A stretch of 64,000 bases of DNA from Vitrella brassicaformis. Taxonomy: Eukaryota; Sar; Vitrellaceae. The notes under the pieces were generated by a model. The model searched no databases and had not been told where the DNA came from. It worked only from the letters and a program-made list of their open reading frames with translations. Below are positions 24,234-34,602 of this stretch, in pieces. Made by a program: the position numbers and the translations under genes. Position 1 is the first letter of the stretch, and every line of letters starts with the position of its first letter. The stretch is taken from contig CDMY01000325.1 in the NCBI GenBank assembly GCA_001179505.1, forward strand, positions 55,893-119,892, in the 5' to 3' direction.

Positions 24234-27200
24234 CTAGCTCGGCCGCTCTGTCTTGGTCTCCTTGACCTTCCGCCTCAGAAACCTGCACACACCGCACGAC
24301 AACATGCACACATACGCACAGCCCACGTGTGATCGATCCATCTGCTCTGTCCCCTCTCGGCACACAGGTAACTCACTCACTCACTCACCTCATTAGGGCG
24401 CTTCTCCTCGGTCTGACCAACACCTTCTTCTCCCCGCCCCCTGACGAAGCCTCATCCTGCCGAGCTGTCTCCTCGCCCATGTCTGCATCCTCCCAGCCGC
24501 CCACCTCTCCCTGGTCGTCAGCTGCCGCTGCTGCTGCTTGTGGTGGTGGCTCGCCTGCAGCTCCCCCCTGCTGCTTGACGCGCTCCTGGGCCTTCTCACG
24601 GATGTAGGACGCATACTGACGCTCGCGCTTCTGAATGCACGCGAGACGGGAGGGTGGAGCGGTGGGAGGGCAGGTGCGGGTGTGGGCGTGTTGTGTCTGT
24701 GTCTGTCTGTGTGTGTCACCGCTGCTCGTTTGCCGGCCTTTGATCGGCCGCGCATCTTTTTCTTGGGCTTTTTCTTCTTCTTGGAGGCGGCCTCCTCAGC
24801 TGCACGGACACGCAGATAGGCATCGGTGGACGGACGGATGGATGGATGTGTAAGGGCGGACGTGGTGGTCCGTGGTGGTTGCGTACCTTCTTTCCTCTGT
24901 TCCTCGAGGATGACCGCCTTGGGTGCGTCGTCGACCATGCCGATCCGCATGGGGTCGAGGGTGATCATGTCGGGCTGCAGCTTCTCCAGCAGATCACGCA
25001 CCTCCTTCTCGCGACGTTGCTGGCGCGACCGAGACCACACACAGAAAGAGACAGAGAGGTTAGTGGTTTGTGAGACGGGCGTTGGTTGGCCGGTCGTGTT
25101 CTTACCTTTTTCGTTTCGAATGGATTGGCTTCGAATGAGTCGAAGTTGGGGAGGCCCGCGCCAGGCACCACGAGTGTAGACACGCCTACACACACAGGGG
25201 GTCAATCGGCTGCAAAGCCACCAGACTCTGTGCCTGCCCATTCACACCGACCTGCAGAGTGTCCGATGGCGCACACGTCCTCGAACGGCCGGAACCGCAC
25301 GCACTCGATCGTCTGCACACCGCAGCACCGAGAGAGAACGAAGCCCATTTCATTCCCAACACATAGCATCAGCTTGCTGTTGTCTAGCTGCTGACCTACC
25401 TACCTCTCCGGGCAGGTCGTGTTCCATGTAGGGCATCTTGGGCTTGGCCGTCAGGGTGGCGTCCTTCCACACCTACAGCAAGACACCATATACACACACA
25501 GAGAGAGAAGGCCTTTCTGGCTGTCTGTCTGTCTGTCTGTCAGGGTACCTGCACATGAGGCCCGAATGCAAGACCCACAAGCCCCGTCTGGCTGAAACTC
25601 ACCCACGATGGGGGCGTGCCGAAATACCAAAAGTGATGCACCGGCTGAACAATCACACACACATCCCATGACAGCATCGACGCGTGTGTGGTGTGGTCGT
25701 CCCCCCCTCCCTCCTCCCTCAGCCACCTCGTATTTCCTAAGGTCCCATATGCGCCACTTGCCGTCGAGTCCCGCCGTGGCCATGTAGTTCTTGTGTATGT
25801 CCATTCCGGTCACCGCGCCCTTGTGACACAGCATCTTCACCACAGGCTGACACACACAACACACCCACAACACACACCATCCACACACAGCCACACATCC
25901 ACACCTACACCCACCTTGCCCATGTTAGGCGTCCACAGGGTGACGGTGCCATTGGTGTGTCCGAGGTGCAGCACGGCGTTCATCGGGTTCTGCCGCATGA
26001 CGCGGACCGGGCCCAGCTTCAGCTTGTGCGACGCCACCACCGCGCCCGTCGAGATGTCCCGATACCTGATGGATGGTGGACCACACACATCCCACACGAA
26101 CTCGTGGCCATGGCATGGTGCTGCTTGTGCTGACGTCAGCTCAGAGAACTCCCCGACAGTGCAGAGCAGGTAGTGGTACGGGAGGTACTCAAGACGATAC
26201 GTGATCTGCACACAAAGACGGGCGGTCATCCTTTCGTTCGGTGTGAGTGTGGGTGTGACGGGTGGGTGTCGCGTCACTGCTCAGTCACCTTGTGGTCTCT
26301 GAGGCAGTGCAGTTCGATGCCGTTCTGGTCGTAGATGTAGACGTACTTCTTCTGCGCTGCAGCGACCATCGTGTAGTTCTGCAGCACCTGCACCGCACGA
26401 ACCGTCTCACGGACCTGCACACAGAAAGACCCACATACTGTCAGATGGATGGCCCTGTGTGCTCATGTTGATGTGCATCTGTGTGTCGCACGTTGATATC
26501 GAAGAGGCTCTTCATTGTGTGGCAGTCCAGCAAAGCGATGTGTCCCTTCTCGCCACCAAACTGCAGGCACCACGCCCACACACAGACAGACACCCAGACA
26601 CATAGACGTCTCATGATGATCAGACATTCATCAGCCCACACCCACTCATAGACCCACCAGGAGGTGTCTGCCGTTGCGTGCGAAATCCATCGTGTAAGGC
26701 CCGTAAGACAGCCTCAGGTCAAACAGCTGCACACAGACAGACAGACAGACACCAGCACAACCACAGATGGCGTATATCTGAGCGCCCGGCTACCTGCCAC
26801 CCACCTTTTGCCTTGATCCCACATCTAGGTTGGCCTCAATGTCCTGCTGCGAGAACTTGTAGGTCCTCTCAAGAGGACCCTCGGCCTCCAGGTAACTGCC
26901 AGGGACACGCACAAACACATTCGTTCGTTCATTCAAATCATTCAGTCATTCACCAGCCCAGGCAGAGTCATGTGCTCATGTGCTCATGTGCGCGGCAGCT
27001 GACCCACCCAGGAGTTGAGGGCAGGAGTATCTCGCTGGCTGCCAGCCGCTTGACGCCCTCCTCGTCCAGCCGCTGCTGCAGACGCAACTCGCTCCGAAGC
27101 TTCTTGTCAGACACCCTCTGACACACACACACACACACACACACACACCCCCCAAAACAAAGGCAAACACTCATCGTTGCGTTCCGAATGGATGGATGGA

Positions 27201-27413
27201 CAGCTGTGTCTTACGCACCTTGACGCCCTGCAGCTGCTGGTGCCGCCTGTACTTTGGCGCGTTCTCGAGCTTGATCTTCTTGAGCTTGGGCTCGACGGTT
27301 GATGCGGGAGGCCTCCTGGCCTTGCAGACGGCGCCGTGTGTGTCGGTCTTAATGGGTATGACCTCCTCGTCGAGGCGCCTTTTGCCCTCGGGCAGACGCA
27401 ACTCCTCAGCCAT
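24234..27413 (-). CDS. UTP7: U3 snoRNP WD40 protein UTP7/WDR46
   Basis: Multi-exon minus-strand gene from ATG 27413 ([17 protein letters not shown]) to TAG at 24234. The N-terminus is basic ([15 protein letters not shown]). A series of WD40 repeats follows: [57 protein letters not shown] with [28 protein letters not shown], and [20 protein letters not shown] with [12 protein letters not shown]. The tail has [43 protein letters not shown] and a lysine-rich [19 protein letters not shown], all typical of UTP7/BING4. In yeast and humans this protein is a nucleolar part of the small-subunit processome that makes 18S rRNA. It ends [15 protein letters not shown]. It is divergent with the E2 gene, about 300 bases apart. 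Confidence 0.9.
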
Positions 27414-27521
27414 CGATGGACGGCCACTTCTTCCAACGAGACAGGGTCAATGCAGGTACGCTGATGCTCCTTGTGTGTGTGCCCACAACAATCCCTTCTT
27501 TGGTGATGGAGATCTGCACAT

Positions 27522-27538
27522 AAGCTCGCAAGCTCGCA
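27522..27538. promoter_or_regulatory. Two overlapping AAGCTCGCA motifs
   Basis: Two copies of AAGCTCGCA overlap by one base, inside the shared 5' region of UTP7 (starts 27413, minus) and the E2 gene (starts 27714, plus). Confidence 0.45.
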
Positions 27539-27713
27539 AGAAGGGAGGAGAAGGGAAAGGAGGAGCAGCGTGTTGCGCCTCTTCATTTGAATCGGCTGCG
27601 TGTGTTTCTGCTGCTGCTGAGCATCGCTGTGCAGTGGAGCCGACCTGGGAGCCGAGCCGTGTAGTTAGTTAACGAGGAGAGGTCGGTGGCCTGCTGATCT
27701 CTCTCGGCAACCG

Positions 27714-28970
27714 ATGGCGAGCGCCAAGGAACAGAAGCGGCTCCAAAAGGTACACTAGATCCACCCAGCTGCAAATGCGATGCTTGTACTGTATGTGTGT
27801 GTATGTCTGTGGTTGTGTGTGGTTGGTCGTGCGTGCAGGAGTTGCAGGACATCCAGGCGGCGTTCGCCGAGAACCCCGACTGCCCCGTGACGGCCAACAT
27901 GATCGATGACAACCTCACTCGGTGGAAGGGACACATCAAGGGACCGGTACGCACACACACATACAGAGCGACAGTCTGGGTGATGGTGCGTTTGACATGT
28001 CAGGAGGGTTCGCCGTACGAGGGCGGTAAGTATGTGATAGACATCCAGATACCCACTGACTACCCCTACAACCCACCAAAGGTAGGCATTGCCTGCAGGA
28101 CAGACAGACAAGACAACCCCATCTGTGCCATTCATGTGTGTCGTGTGTGCACCACAGATGAAGTTTGACACCAAAATATGGCACCCCAACATCAGCAGCC
28201 AGACGGGGGCCATCTGCCTGGACATCCTCAAGAACGAGTGGAGCCCCGCACTCACCATCCGAACCGCTCTGCTCTCGCTCCAGGCGCTGCTCTCCTCACC
28301 AGAGGCCGGTCGGTCAGCCACTGCATGGCCATGCAGCACATGACGATGACGACATTCGGCATGACGACATATTCGGCACATGGGTGTGTGATGTGTGTGT
28401 TTGGTTGGTTCAGACGATCCGCAGGATGCGGAGGTGGCCAACATGTTCAAGAGGGACAGGAAGCTCTTCGAGCAGACAGCAAAGTGGGTGGGCCCCGCCT
28501 GGAACTGACAGATGCGACACAACCCACAAGCTCACCAGAGGGGTGAGTCGTGTGTCTGGGTGTGCATATATTTCAGGTATTGGACCGAGACTTTCGCCAA
28601 GAAGGATGAGTCCAATCACGACGAGAGCGTGAGCACACCACACCACACCACACCACACACCCAGACGGACCACTCCACTCGGAGACGGACGGATAATCGG
28701 ACAGCTCGTGTTGTGTTGTGTTGTGTTGTGTTCTCTCAGGTCAAGAAGTTGGTAGAGATGGGCTTCACAGAAGACCAGGCGAAAGTAAGGTTCTTACACA
28801 CACACACGCACAGGCGCGGGCGATTGCCCAGCGTCCGAATGAATAGCTGTCGTCGTTTCTGTGTGGTGTGGTTTAATGGTTTGTTTGTTTGGTTGTTTGT
28901 TCAGACGGCGTTGCAGAAGCACGGCTGGGACGAGACGGAGGCCCTCAACTCACTGCTAGGGGGCGCATGA
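27714..28970 (+). CDS. UBC1: E2 ubiquitin-conjugating enzyme with UBA domain
   Basis: Complete gene of eight exons: 27714-27749, 27839-27946, 28004-28081, 28158-28308, 28414-28483, 28577-28628, 28740-28784, 28905-28970. They sum to 606 bases, 201 residues, the usual length for UBE2K/yeast Ubc1. The UBC fold is intact: [38 protein letters not shown] with PN, and the catalytic cysteine in [20 protein letters not shown]. The C-terminal UBA domain reads [20 protein letters not shown] then [13 protein letters not shown]. Such E2 enzymes receive ubiquitin from E1 and extend ubiquitin chains, mainly through Lys48, with E3 ligases, in cytosol and nucleus. It is divergently paired with UTP7. No key residue is missing. 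Confidence 0.96.
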
Positions 28971-29753
28971 CACTCGCACACACCCTACCCTTATGCAGCC
29001 ATCCCATCCACACATCCTCTCTCTCTCCTCCACTCACCCTCCCACCGAGCAACGGATGCAGATGAAACCATCTGCTGCTCTCTCTCCCTCTCTGCCTGTC
29101 TGCCTCTCTGCCTGTCTGCCTGCCTGCCTGCCTCTTCCTCTCCACCCTCGGTAGCTGTGATACGGTGTGGTACGGTGTGGTGTGACATGATAGTCGGTGT
29201 GCTGTCGCCGCGCCCACCTGCCCGGTGGGGCGTCCGGACGGGTGGATGTGGCGGGGGGGCTCCAACACATACACACATACATGCATGGGGAGGGGGGTGG
29301 GATGGATGGAAGACAGAGAGGGAGAGGGAGAGAGGGAGGGATGGAGGGATTGTGCCCAGGTGGCCATCTGAGATGGCTGTCCTGGCTATTATACATATAC
29401 AGTGGCGTTTGTCTATCTATCTGAATGCGTTTGTCCCTCCCTCCCTCCCTGCACGTCAAGCTGAAGGTGAGGGTGAGGGTGAGTGTCAATGTGTCAGTGT
29501 CAGAGTGCGGTGGTGCGTTGGGTGACGCATTTTAACCTGCATGTGGGTGTGGGTGTGTGAGTTCATGCGGATGATGATGATGATGACTGCCCGACTTAAG
29601 TCGGGACTGCAATCCTGTAGCATAATCTCAATGTCCATGTCCATGTCAATCAGTGCCAATCCAATCAGCCATCCGCATCAGATTCTGTTCCAGCCAGCCA
29701 TTCAGTTCTCCGACTATTGGCACGACAAGTGTCTGTCCACTCACTCACTGCAC

Positions 29754-29864
29754 TTCTTTCCTCTCGTCAGTCCCCTGTGTGTGGGAGAGGCGACCCATAA
29801 GCAGGGGGAACACCTGCTTTGAAGCGACCTCAACCGCACACAGGGGACTGACGAGAGGAAAGAA
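29754..29864. repeat. 28-bp perfect inverted repeat with nested hairpin
   Basis: The arm at 29754-29781 (ttctttcctctcgtcagtcc and 8 more bases) is the exact reverse complement of 29837-29864. Between them lies a smaller hairpin, AAGCAGG / CCTGCTT. The structure could be the end of a foldback mobile element, a structured RNA, or a palindrome. Confidence 0.85.
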
Positions 29865-29911
29865 CGGTGGCACGTTTCTCACGTCGGATCACTCTCAGTC
29901 CTCCCTGTGCT

Positions 29912-29930
29912 GGCCTGGTATGGCCAGGCC
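29912..29930. repeat. Short hairpin GGCCTGG / CCAGGCC
   Basis: Seven-base perfect arms around a five-base loop, 48 bases after the larger inverted repeat. A further hairpin, CAGCGG / CCGCTG, lies across the gap at 30438-30454. Confidence 0.7.
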
Positions 29931-30069
29931 TCTCTGCGCCGGCATGTGCCTCGGGCGTCTCTCGCCCTCTGCCGTGATCGCAACAGCAGATGGTACTCTG
30001 CTCTTGAGGTCACGACTGAGGACGGACGACACCCGAGAAAGCACTGCCAAGATAAGCCCCCCCCCCCCC

Positions 30070-30369
30070 NNNNNNNNNNNNNNNNNNNNNNNNNNNNNNN
30101 NNNNNNNNNNNNNNNNNNNNNNNNNNNNNNNNNNNNNNNNNNNNNNNNNNNNNNNNNNNNNNNNNNNNNNNNNNNNNNNNNNNNNNNNNNNNNNNNNNNN
30201 NNNNNNNNNNNNNNNNNNNNNNNNNNNNNNNNNNNNNNNNNNNNNNNNNNNNNNNNNNNNNNNNNNNNNNNNNNNNNNNNNNNNNNNNNNNNNNNNNNNN
30301 NNNNNNNNNNNNNNNNNNNNNNNNNNNNNNNNNNNNNNNNNNNNNNNNNNNNNNNNNNNNNNNNNNNNN
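30070..30369. other. Assembly gap of 300 N
   Basis: Exactly 300 N between two poly-C runs. It is probably a default-size scaffold gap; the true sequence and length are unknown. Confidence 0.97.
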
Positions 30370-31219
30370 CCCCCCCCCCCCCCTCCCCACGCACAAATGA
30401 GTGATGAACCCCGGGCGACCGAGTAGATGACTGCCATCAGCGGCGGGTCCGCTGAGCTCTCACACAGCTCTCACATGTCACACCACCTCACAGCATAGCG
30501 TCCCCCACCTCACAACCGAAGAAGGGCCTACACGGACCTCTGCGGGGGTTAAAACTACAGCGAGATGGATCGATGCATAGCATAGAAATGGGTGAGTGAG
30601 TGGATGGAGAAACTCCTCAATCGAATGCTTCTTCCCGCCCCCCTCTCCCTCCCTCCCTCCCCCCACCCCCCATCTCATGTGCACACACGAGACACACGAG
30701 ACACACTGACAGACGCATCCGCGGAAAAAAGGCGTGTGTGTGCACGTGTGTGCACCGATCGCCAGGCAGCGTGTGCATCGGCCTTCGCACATCACATCAC
30801 ATGTGTCGGATCTCTCCCTCACACCCACGAGACACCCCCGAGACCGTTGAAAACACCAACACCGTACAGCGTCCTAGCTGTCCTAGCTGATAGCTCATGC
30901 GTGCGGCCCTGCGTCACAGGGGGCACGCATCGGCCACAATCTCTCTCTCCCTCTCTCTTGGCCACGTTAAAACGAATGGCTCGGTGCGCGCACACACACA
31001 CGCGCGCATCACATCAGAGACACAGCAGAAAGTCACTCACGTACAGAGTGGGAAGAACAGCAGGCACACCACACCACACCACATCACGTATCACGCAACA
31101 TACATGACATGGAGGTAAAAGCCCAAACAATGCCTCTCACTTTCTCTCTCTCCCTCTCGGATTTGCGCGATTTCGGCGGCCGCGTCCCTATGTATGTGTG
31201 TGTGTGTGTATGTGTGTGT

Positions 31220-33030
31220 CTACTGCCCCTGGACCGCCTGAGCACCCCCACCCGCACCAGCACCCGCCGCACCCTCGCCGCCCTTCTTTTTCTTCCTGTG
31301 GCGCCGCTTCTTGGACGAGCTCTTGGAAGACGCCCCCCCAGCACCCGCCGCACCATCGCCGCCGTCTCCCACAACGTGCACGCCGTCTGTCTCACTGATG
31401 CCGGTGGACTGAGTGGCGAGGGCGGGCATGATGCCGTTGGTGTCGTCAGGGTGGCTGTGGTGGCTGTTGGTCTCGCCCCCGCTGTGGTCCGCTGCTGTGG
31501 AGGCCGTCAGACGCTCAGACTCCTTCTCATAGGGCTCGGGAGAGGGAAGGGACGGGGACGAGAAGAGGGCCTTGTCGTGTGTGGTCGCGGTGGCGGATGT
31601 GGATGGCGAGACGGTGGGAGTGGCGGTGCCCTCGGCTTTGGCAGTCTCTGCAGGCGGTGCTGCTGATGCTGCGGGGGACGGTGATGGCGACGGAGCAGCG
31701 GCCTTTTTCTTGCCCTTCTTGCCCTTCTCGCTCAGGGCATCCGCCAGCAGCTTCTCAAAGCCGTCCTGCGGCTTGCTGCTGCCCCGCTCCCTGCCGCTCG
31801 ACGAAGACCCCTTCTTGTTGCCGGCAGGTGTGCCCTCGGTCACGTCGATAATCCTGCTCTCGCGCTGTGCCCTCCCACCACCACCACCACCACTGCGACC
31901 GCCTCGGCCGCCCTTGGTCCGCTCCTCCTCTGCACGCATGGCCGCTTGCAGGAGCAACAGCTGCATGAGTGCGTCGTCGTTGGCTCGCTGCTGCTGCTGG
32001 TGCTGGGAGGCCGAGGACGACGATCCACCGCGCTCCTTCCCGCTAGATGATCCTGGGAAGAGGAAATGAGAAGATGAGTCGGCGCGCGACGACGAGGCCT
32101 TCTTGCTGGTGCGTGTCCTGCTGGCGGATGCGGGCTGGTGGGCAGAGGGGTCGGATGGCGAGTGTTGGGTGGCGGTTTTGTTGTCTTTGTTGTTTTTGTT
32201 GCGCTGCTGCTTCTGTTTGTTGGCCTCCGCGGAGGCCATCAGTGCCTCCATGAATTTGGGGAAGAACTCCATGACCTCGCACGTGCCCTCGTACTTCTTC
32301 TGCAGGGGGTCCGACAACTGGTTGACACCGCCCTTGTCGAAACGGCTGAAGGAACCATGGGCAGACAGACAGACAGACAGACGAACAGCGCGTTCATCGT
32401 TTAGACCTTTCTGTCTGGGCCGTATCATTTTCATGTGTGTCGCTCACTCTCTGATTGCAACAGCGGTGATTTTGTCGTTGAGCTGGTATGCGGCAACCAT
32501 CATGATGGCCTGGATGCGCGCCGTCTCGCGGCCCAGCAGCCGACGGGCAGCCAAAGCCGACAGCAGGGCGTCGCGGTGCTGGTACACGTACAGACACAAC
32601 TCGCCCTGAGTTGACAAACGCCAAGACGCAGGTGGAGAGGACAAGGGGCTGTGCTTGCTTCCTCTTGGCAAGGTTACGTGGAGGATGAGGCCTTCGATGG
32701 GGTCAGCGATGAGCGGCCACTTGAGGAGCTGCTTGGCGAGGTGCACCTCGGCGTCCCTCTCCATGGCATCCATGTCCAGCAAATACTTGGCTGCACACAC
32801 AACAACAACACCCAATCTCTCCTTTGCCTGCCCGCTGGCTGCCTGTCTGTCTGTCTGTCTGTCTGTCTGTGTGTCTGTGTGTCTGCCTTACTGTCGTCCT
32901 GCATCTCGATGAAAGGGTCGTCCATGTCCATGTCCATGTCCATGCCCAGATCCATCCCCCACATCCCCATGCTGTGCCCGTAGCCCAAGTCGTCTACATC
33001 GTCATACTCCCACTCAGACTCGCCGTCCAT
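31220..33030 (-). CDS. Low-complexity basic-tailed protein, unknown function
   Basis: The start is ATG 33030, beginning MDGESEWEYDDVDDLGYG with a Met/Asp-rich run (GMDMDMDMDD). Later exons give a helical, probably folded core: LLDMDAMERDAEVHLAKQLL, WPLIADPIEGLILHV, LYVYQHRDALLSALAARRLL, RIQAIMMVAAYQLNDKITAV, then GGVNQLSDPLQKKYEGTCEV and MEFFPKFMEALMA. The remaining 350 residues are low complexity: serine, glutamine and histidine runs, a glycine run, many Ala/Pro stretches and a lysine-rich nuclear-signal-like end (KKRRHRKKKKGG). I do not recognise the core family. A nuclear location is inferred from the basic tail only. It is divergent with the small Tim gene. Confidence 0.7.
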
Positions 33031-33136
33031 CGCCGCGGGACGCGAAGAGCTCAACATCGATGATACGGCAATCGAGGGGCACCGCCTCGGGGGAGAGAAG
33101 AGAATGGGAGAAAAAAGGCACCAGAACGCAGCAGAA

Positions 33137-33166
33137 GCGGTGTCAGGGAGCACCCTAGGCGGCCTG
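33137..33166. promoter_or_regulatory. Conserved 30-base 5' element, copy 2
   Basis: Matches 8471-8500 at 27 of 30 positions. It lies in the 291-base region between the divergent starts at 33030 and 33322. The word aagtgctccgg also occurs twice just downstream (33173 and 33212). Confidence 0.45.
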
Positions 33167-33203
33167 ACAGCCAAGTGCTCCGGAAAACGTAGCGGGGATG
33201 ATC

Positions 33204-33212
33204 TGCGAGCTA
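33204..33212. promoter_or_regulatory. Variant of AAGCTCGCA motif (reverse strand)
   Basis: TGCGAGCTA, the reverse complement of TAGCTCGCA, one base from the recurrent word, within the divergent 5' region 33031-33321. Confidence 0.25.
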
Positions 33213-33321
33213 AGTGCTCCGGCAGCTGCTTCTTCCCAGCAACGCCTGTGTTCTGACGGTATCGCCGCGCTGCCTCTACACAGGGCCTCTGAAGTCTTTG
33301 CATCAGCAGATCTGGAGGAAG

Positions 33322-33424
33322 ATGGATGCACCGAGTGGTCTTGAATCGCTCACAGCCGAACAGAAGGCGCAGGTGACTGAATGTGGGGCATCGCCTTGTC
33401 CATGAATGATTGGCGCTGGCGTTC

Positions 33425-33455
<31 letters not shown>

Positions 33456-33857
33456 TCAGGCCATGATGCAGCTTGAAACTCTGGTGCAGGGGCAGAAGGT
33501 CGTCATGAAGGTGTGTGTACACACGCATTGTGTGTGTGGATCAATCTGCTTGTCATCGTCTGTTCTTCCACCTTCGACCATCGACCGGTCTTCCTTTCTG
33601 TTTTTGACGTCGTGTGCAGATCTTGGGCAAGTGCTTTTCAAAGTGTGTGGATTCACCCGGCAACGAGCTGAACATGCGGCAGCAGCAGTGCATCTACTCG
33701 TGCACACACATGATGTTCGAAACGGAACAGTATATTAACAGGTCAGCCACTCGGACAGACACACCCAGATGGCTTTCCGTTGTTCGCATCTCTGCTCTTA
33801 TCGCTCCGCAGGCGTCTTGATGGGCTTGCGAAGGCGCAGCAGCAGCAGCAGGGATAG
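33322..33857 (+). CDS. Small Tim chaperone, Tim8/13 type
   Basis: Four exons, 33322-33372, 33460-33510, 33620-33741 and 33812-33857, total 270 bases and 89 residues, the normal size of small Tim proteins. The central exon carries the twin CX3C motif: KCFSKCVDSPGNEL and RQQQCIYSC, 14 residues apart, with the PG seen in Tim8/Tim13. The helices around it are predicted from MMQLETLVQGQKVVMKIL and MMFETEQYINRRL. Small Tims form hexameric rings in the mitochondrial intermembrane space, escorting hydrophobic precursors to the inner or outer membrane. The four cysteines form two disulfides through the Mia40 route. It ends in a short glutamine run. Tim8 and Tim13 cannot be separated by eye. Confidence 0.93.
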
Positions 33858-34057
33858 CCAGGATTGCGGGTTACTTGTACCCTTTTCCTCCTTCTCTCCT
33901 TCCCCGCCTCAGTCAGCACGTTGTGTAGACCAGCCCCTGTTGTCTGACGCGACAATGACCACTGTGTGTGTTGTGCAGCCCCGATGGTGCATGGATGTAT
34001 GCATGAGCGCGTGCCAGTCAGCCGTGTAGAGCCACTTTATCTTGGTGTCACTTACAG

Positions 34058-34252
34058 ATCGTCAGCTGCAAACAGCTGTTGCCCGCCCTCCATGCAATCC
34101 CGCCATGTGTACCTATCTATCCTCTGCCTATTGACAACTCGCCCATCTATGTGGAGCAGCACAAGTTCAGCCTGTCCACCTCACTGGAACGACCTGTATC
34201 GCGAGAAAGCATTGTTGGCTCGGATGACGGGCGAGGGAAATTTGCCACATGA
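34058..34252 (+). CDS. Orphan coding exon, unknown
   Basis: After a good acceptor (cttacag) an open frame of 64 codons reads IVSCKQLLPALHAIPPCVPI, then NSPIYVEQHKFSLSTSLERP, VSRESIVGSDDGRGKF and a stop at 34250. The sequence looks like protein rather than chance: low-repeat, with a likely phosphosite RESIVGSDD. I found no partner exon upstream. It may be the end of a small gene between the Tim gene and the channel gene, or a 5' exon of the latter. Confidence 0.35.
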   Translation: MVSCKQLLPALHAIPPCVPIYPLPIDNSPIYVEQHKFSLSTSLERPVSRESIVGSDDGRGKFAT

Positions 34253-34602
34253 TGAATTTTCGCAGGTGGGGGCGGGCCAACCGAGACGCGCGCGGCGCTC
34301 TGCGTTCGTTGTCCCGCGTGTGCAGGATGTGGGGCTTTTTGCACACGCAACGCACCCCACGTCTGCATGGGCAGGAGGGTGAAAGAGGGAGAGAAAGTCT
34401 TCGTGACGCCTGCTACATACAGCTGCCGAGAGTAGACGTCGAGGAGGGCGGCGGCCCTGCCCTTCATGAGGCCACCCATCACGAGCAGACGGCCAATCCG
34501 AAGGTCCGTTTGCAACGCTCCTGCGTCTGGCATCTCGCAATGAGTCTGCATTGTCAACTGGTTCGATTTCCTCTTTGTGCCGCTTTCTTCTACCCATTGC
34601 AG

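Larger units (their letters stand above)
28971..31219. other. Non-coding region with hairpins and gap
   Basis: No exon is supported between the E2 stop and the 3' end of the minus-strand gene at 31220. The region has simple repeats (TGCC near 29095-29130, GGGA near 29310-29345, GATGAT near 29570), several strong hairpins (29754-29864, 29912-29930, 30438-30454) and the N gap. Confidence 0.5.

Noticed and set aside
31572-32069. Plus-strand open frames opposite the basic-tailed protein
   Set aside because: Mirror of low-complexity coding sequence on the minus strand; no start context or domain.
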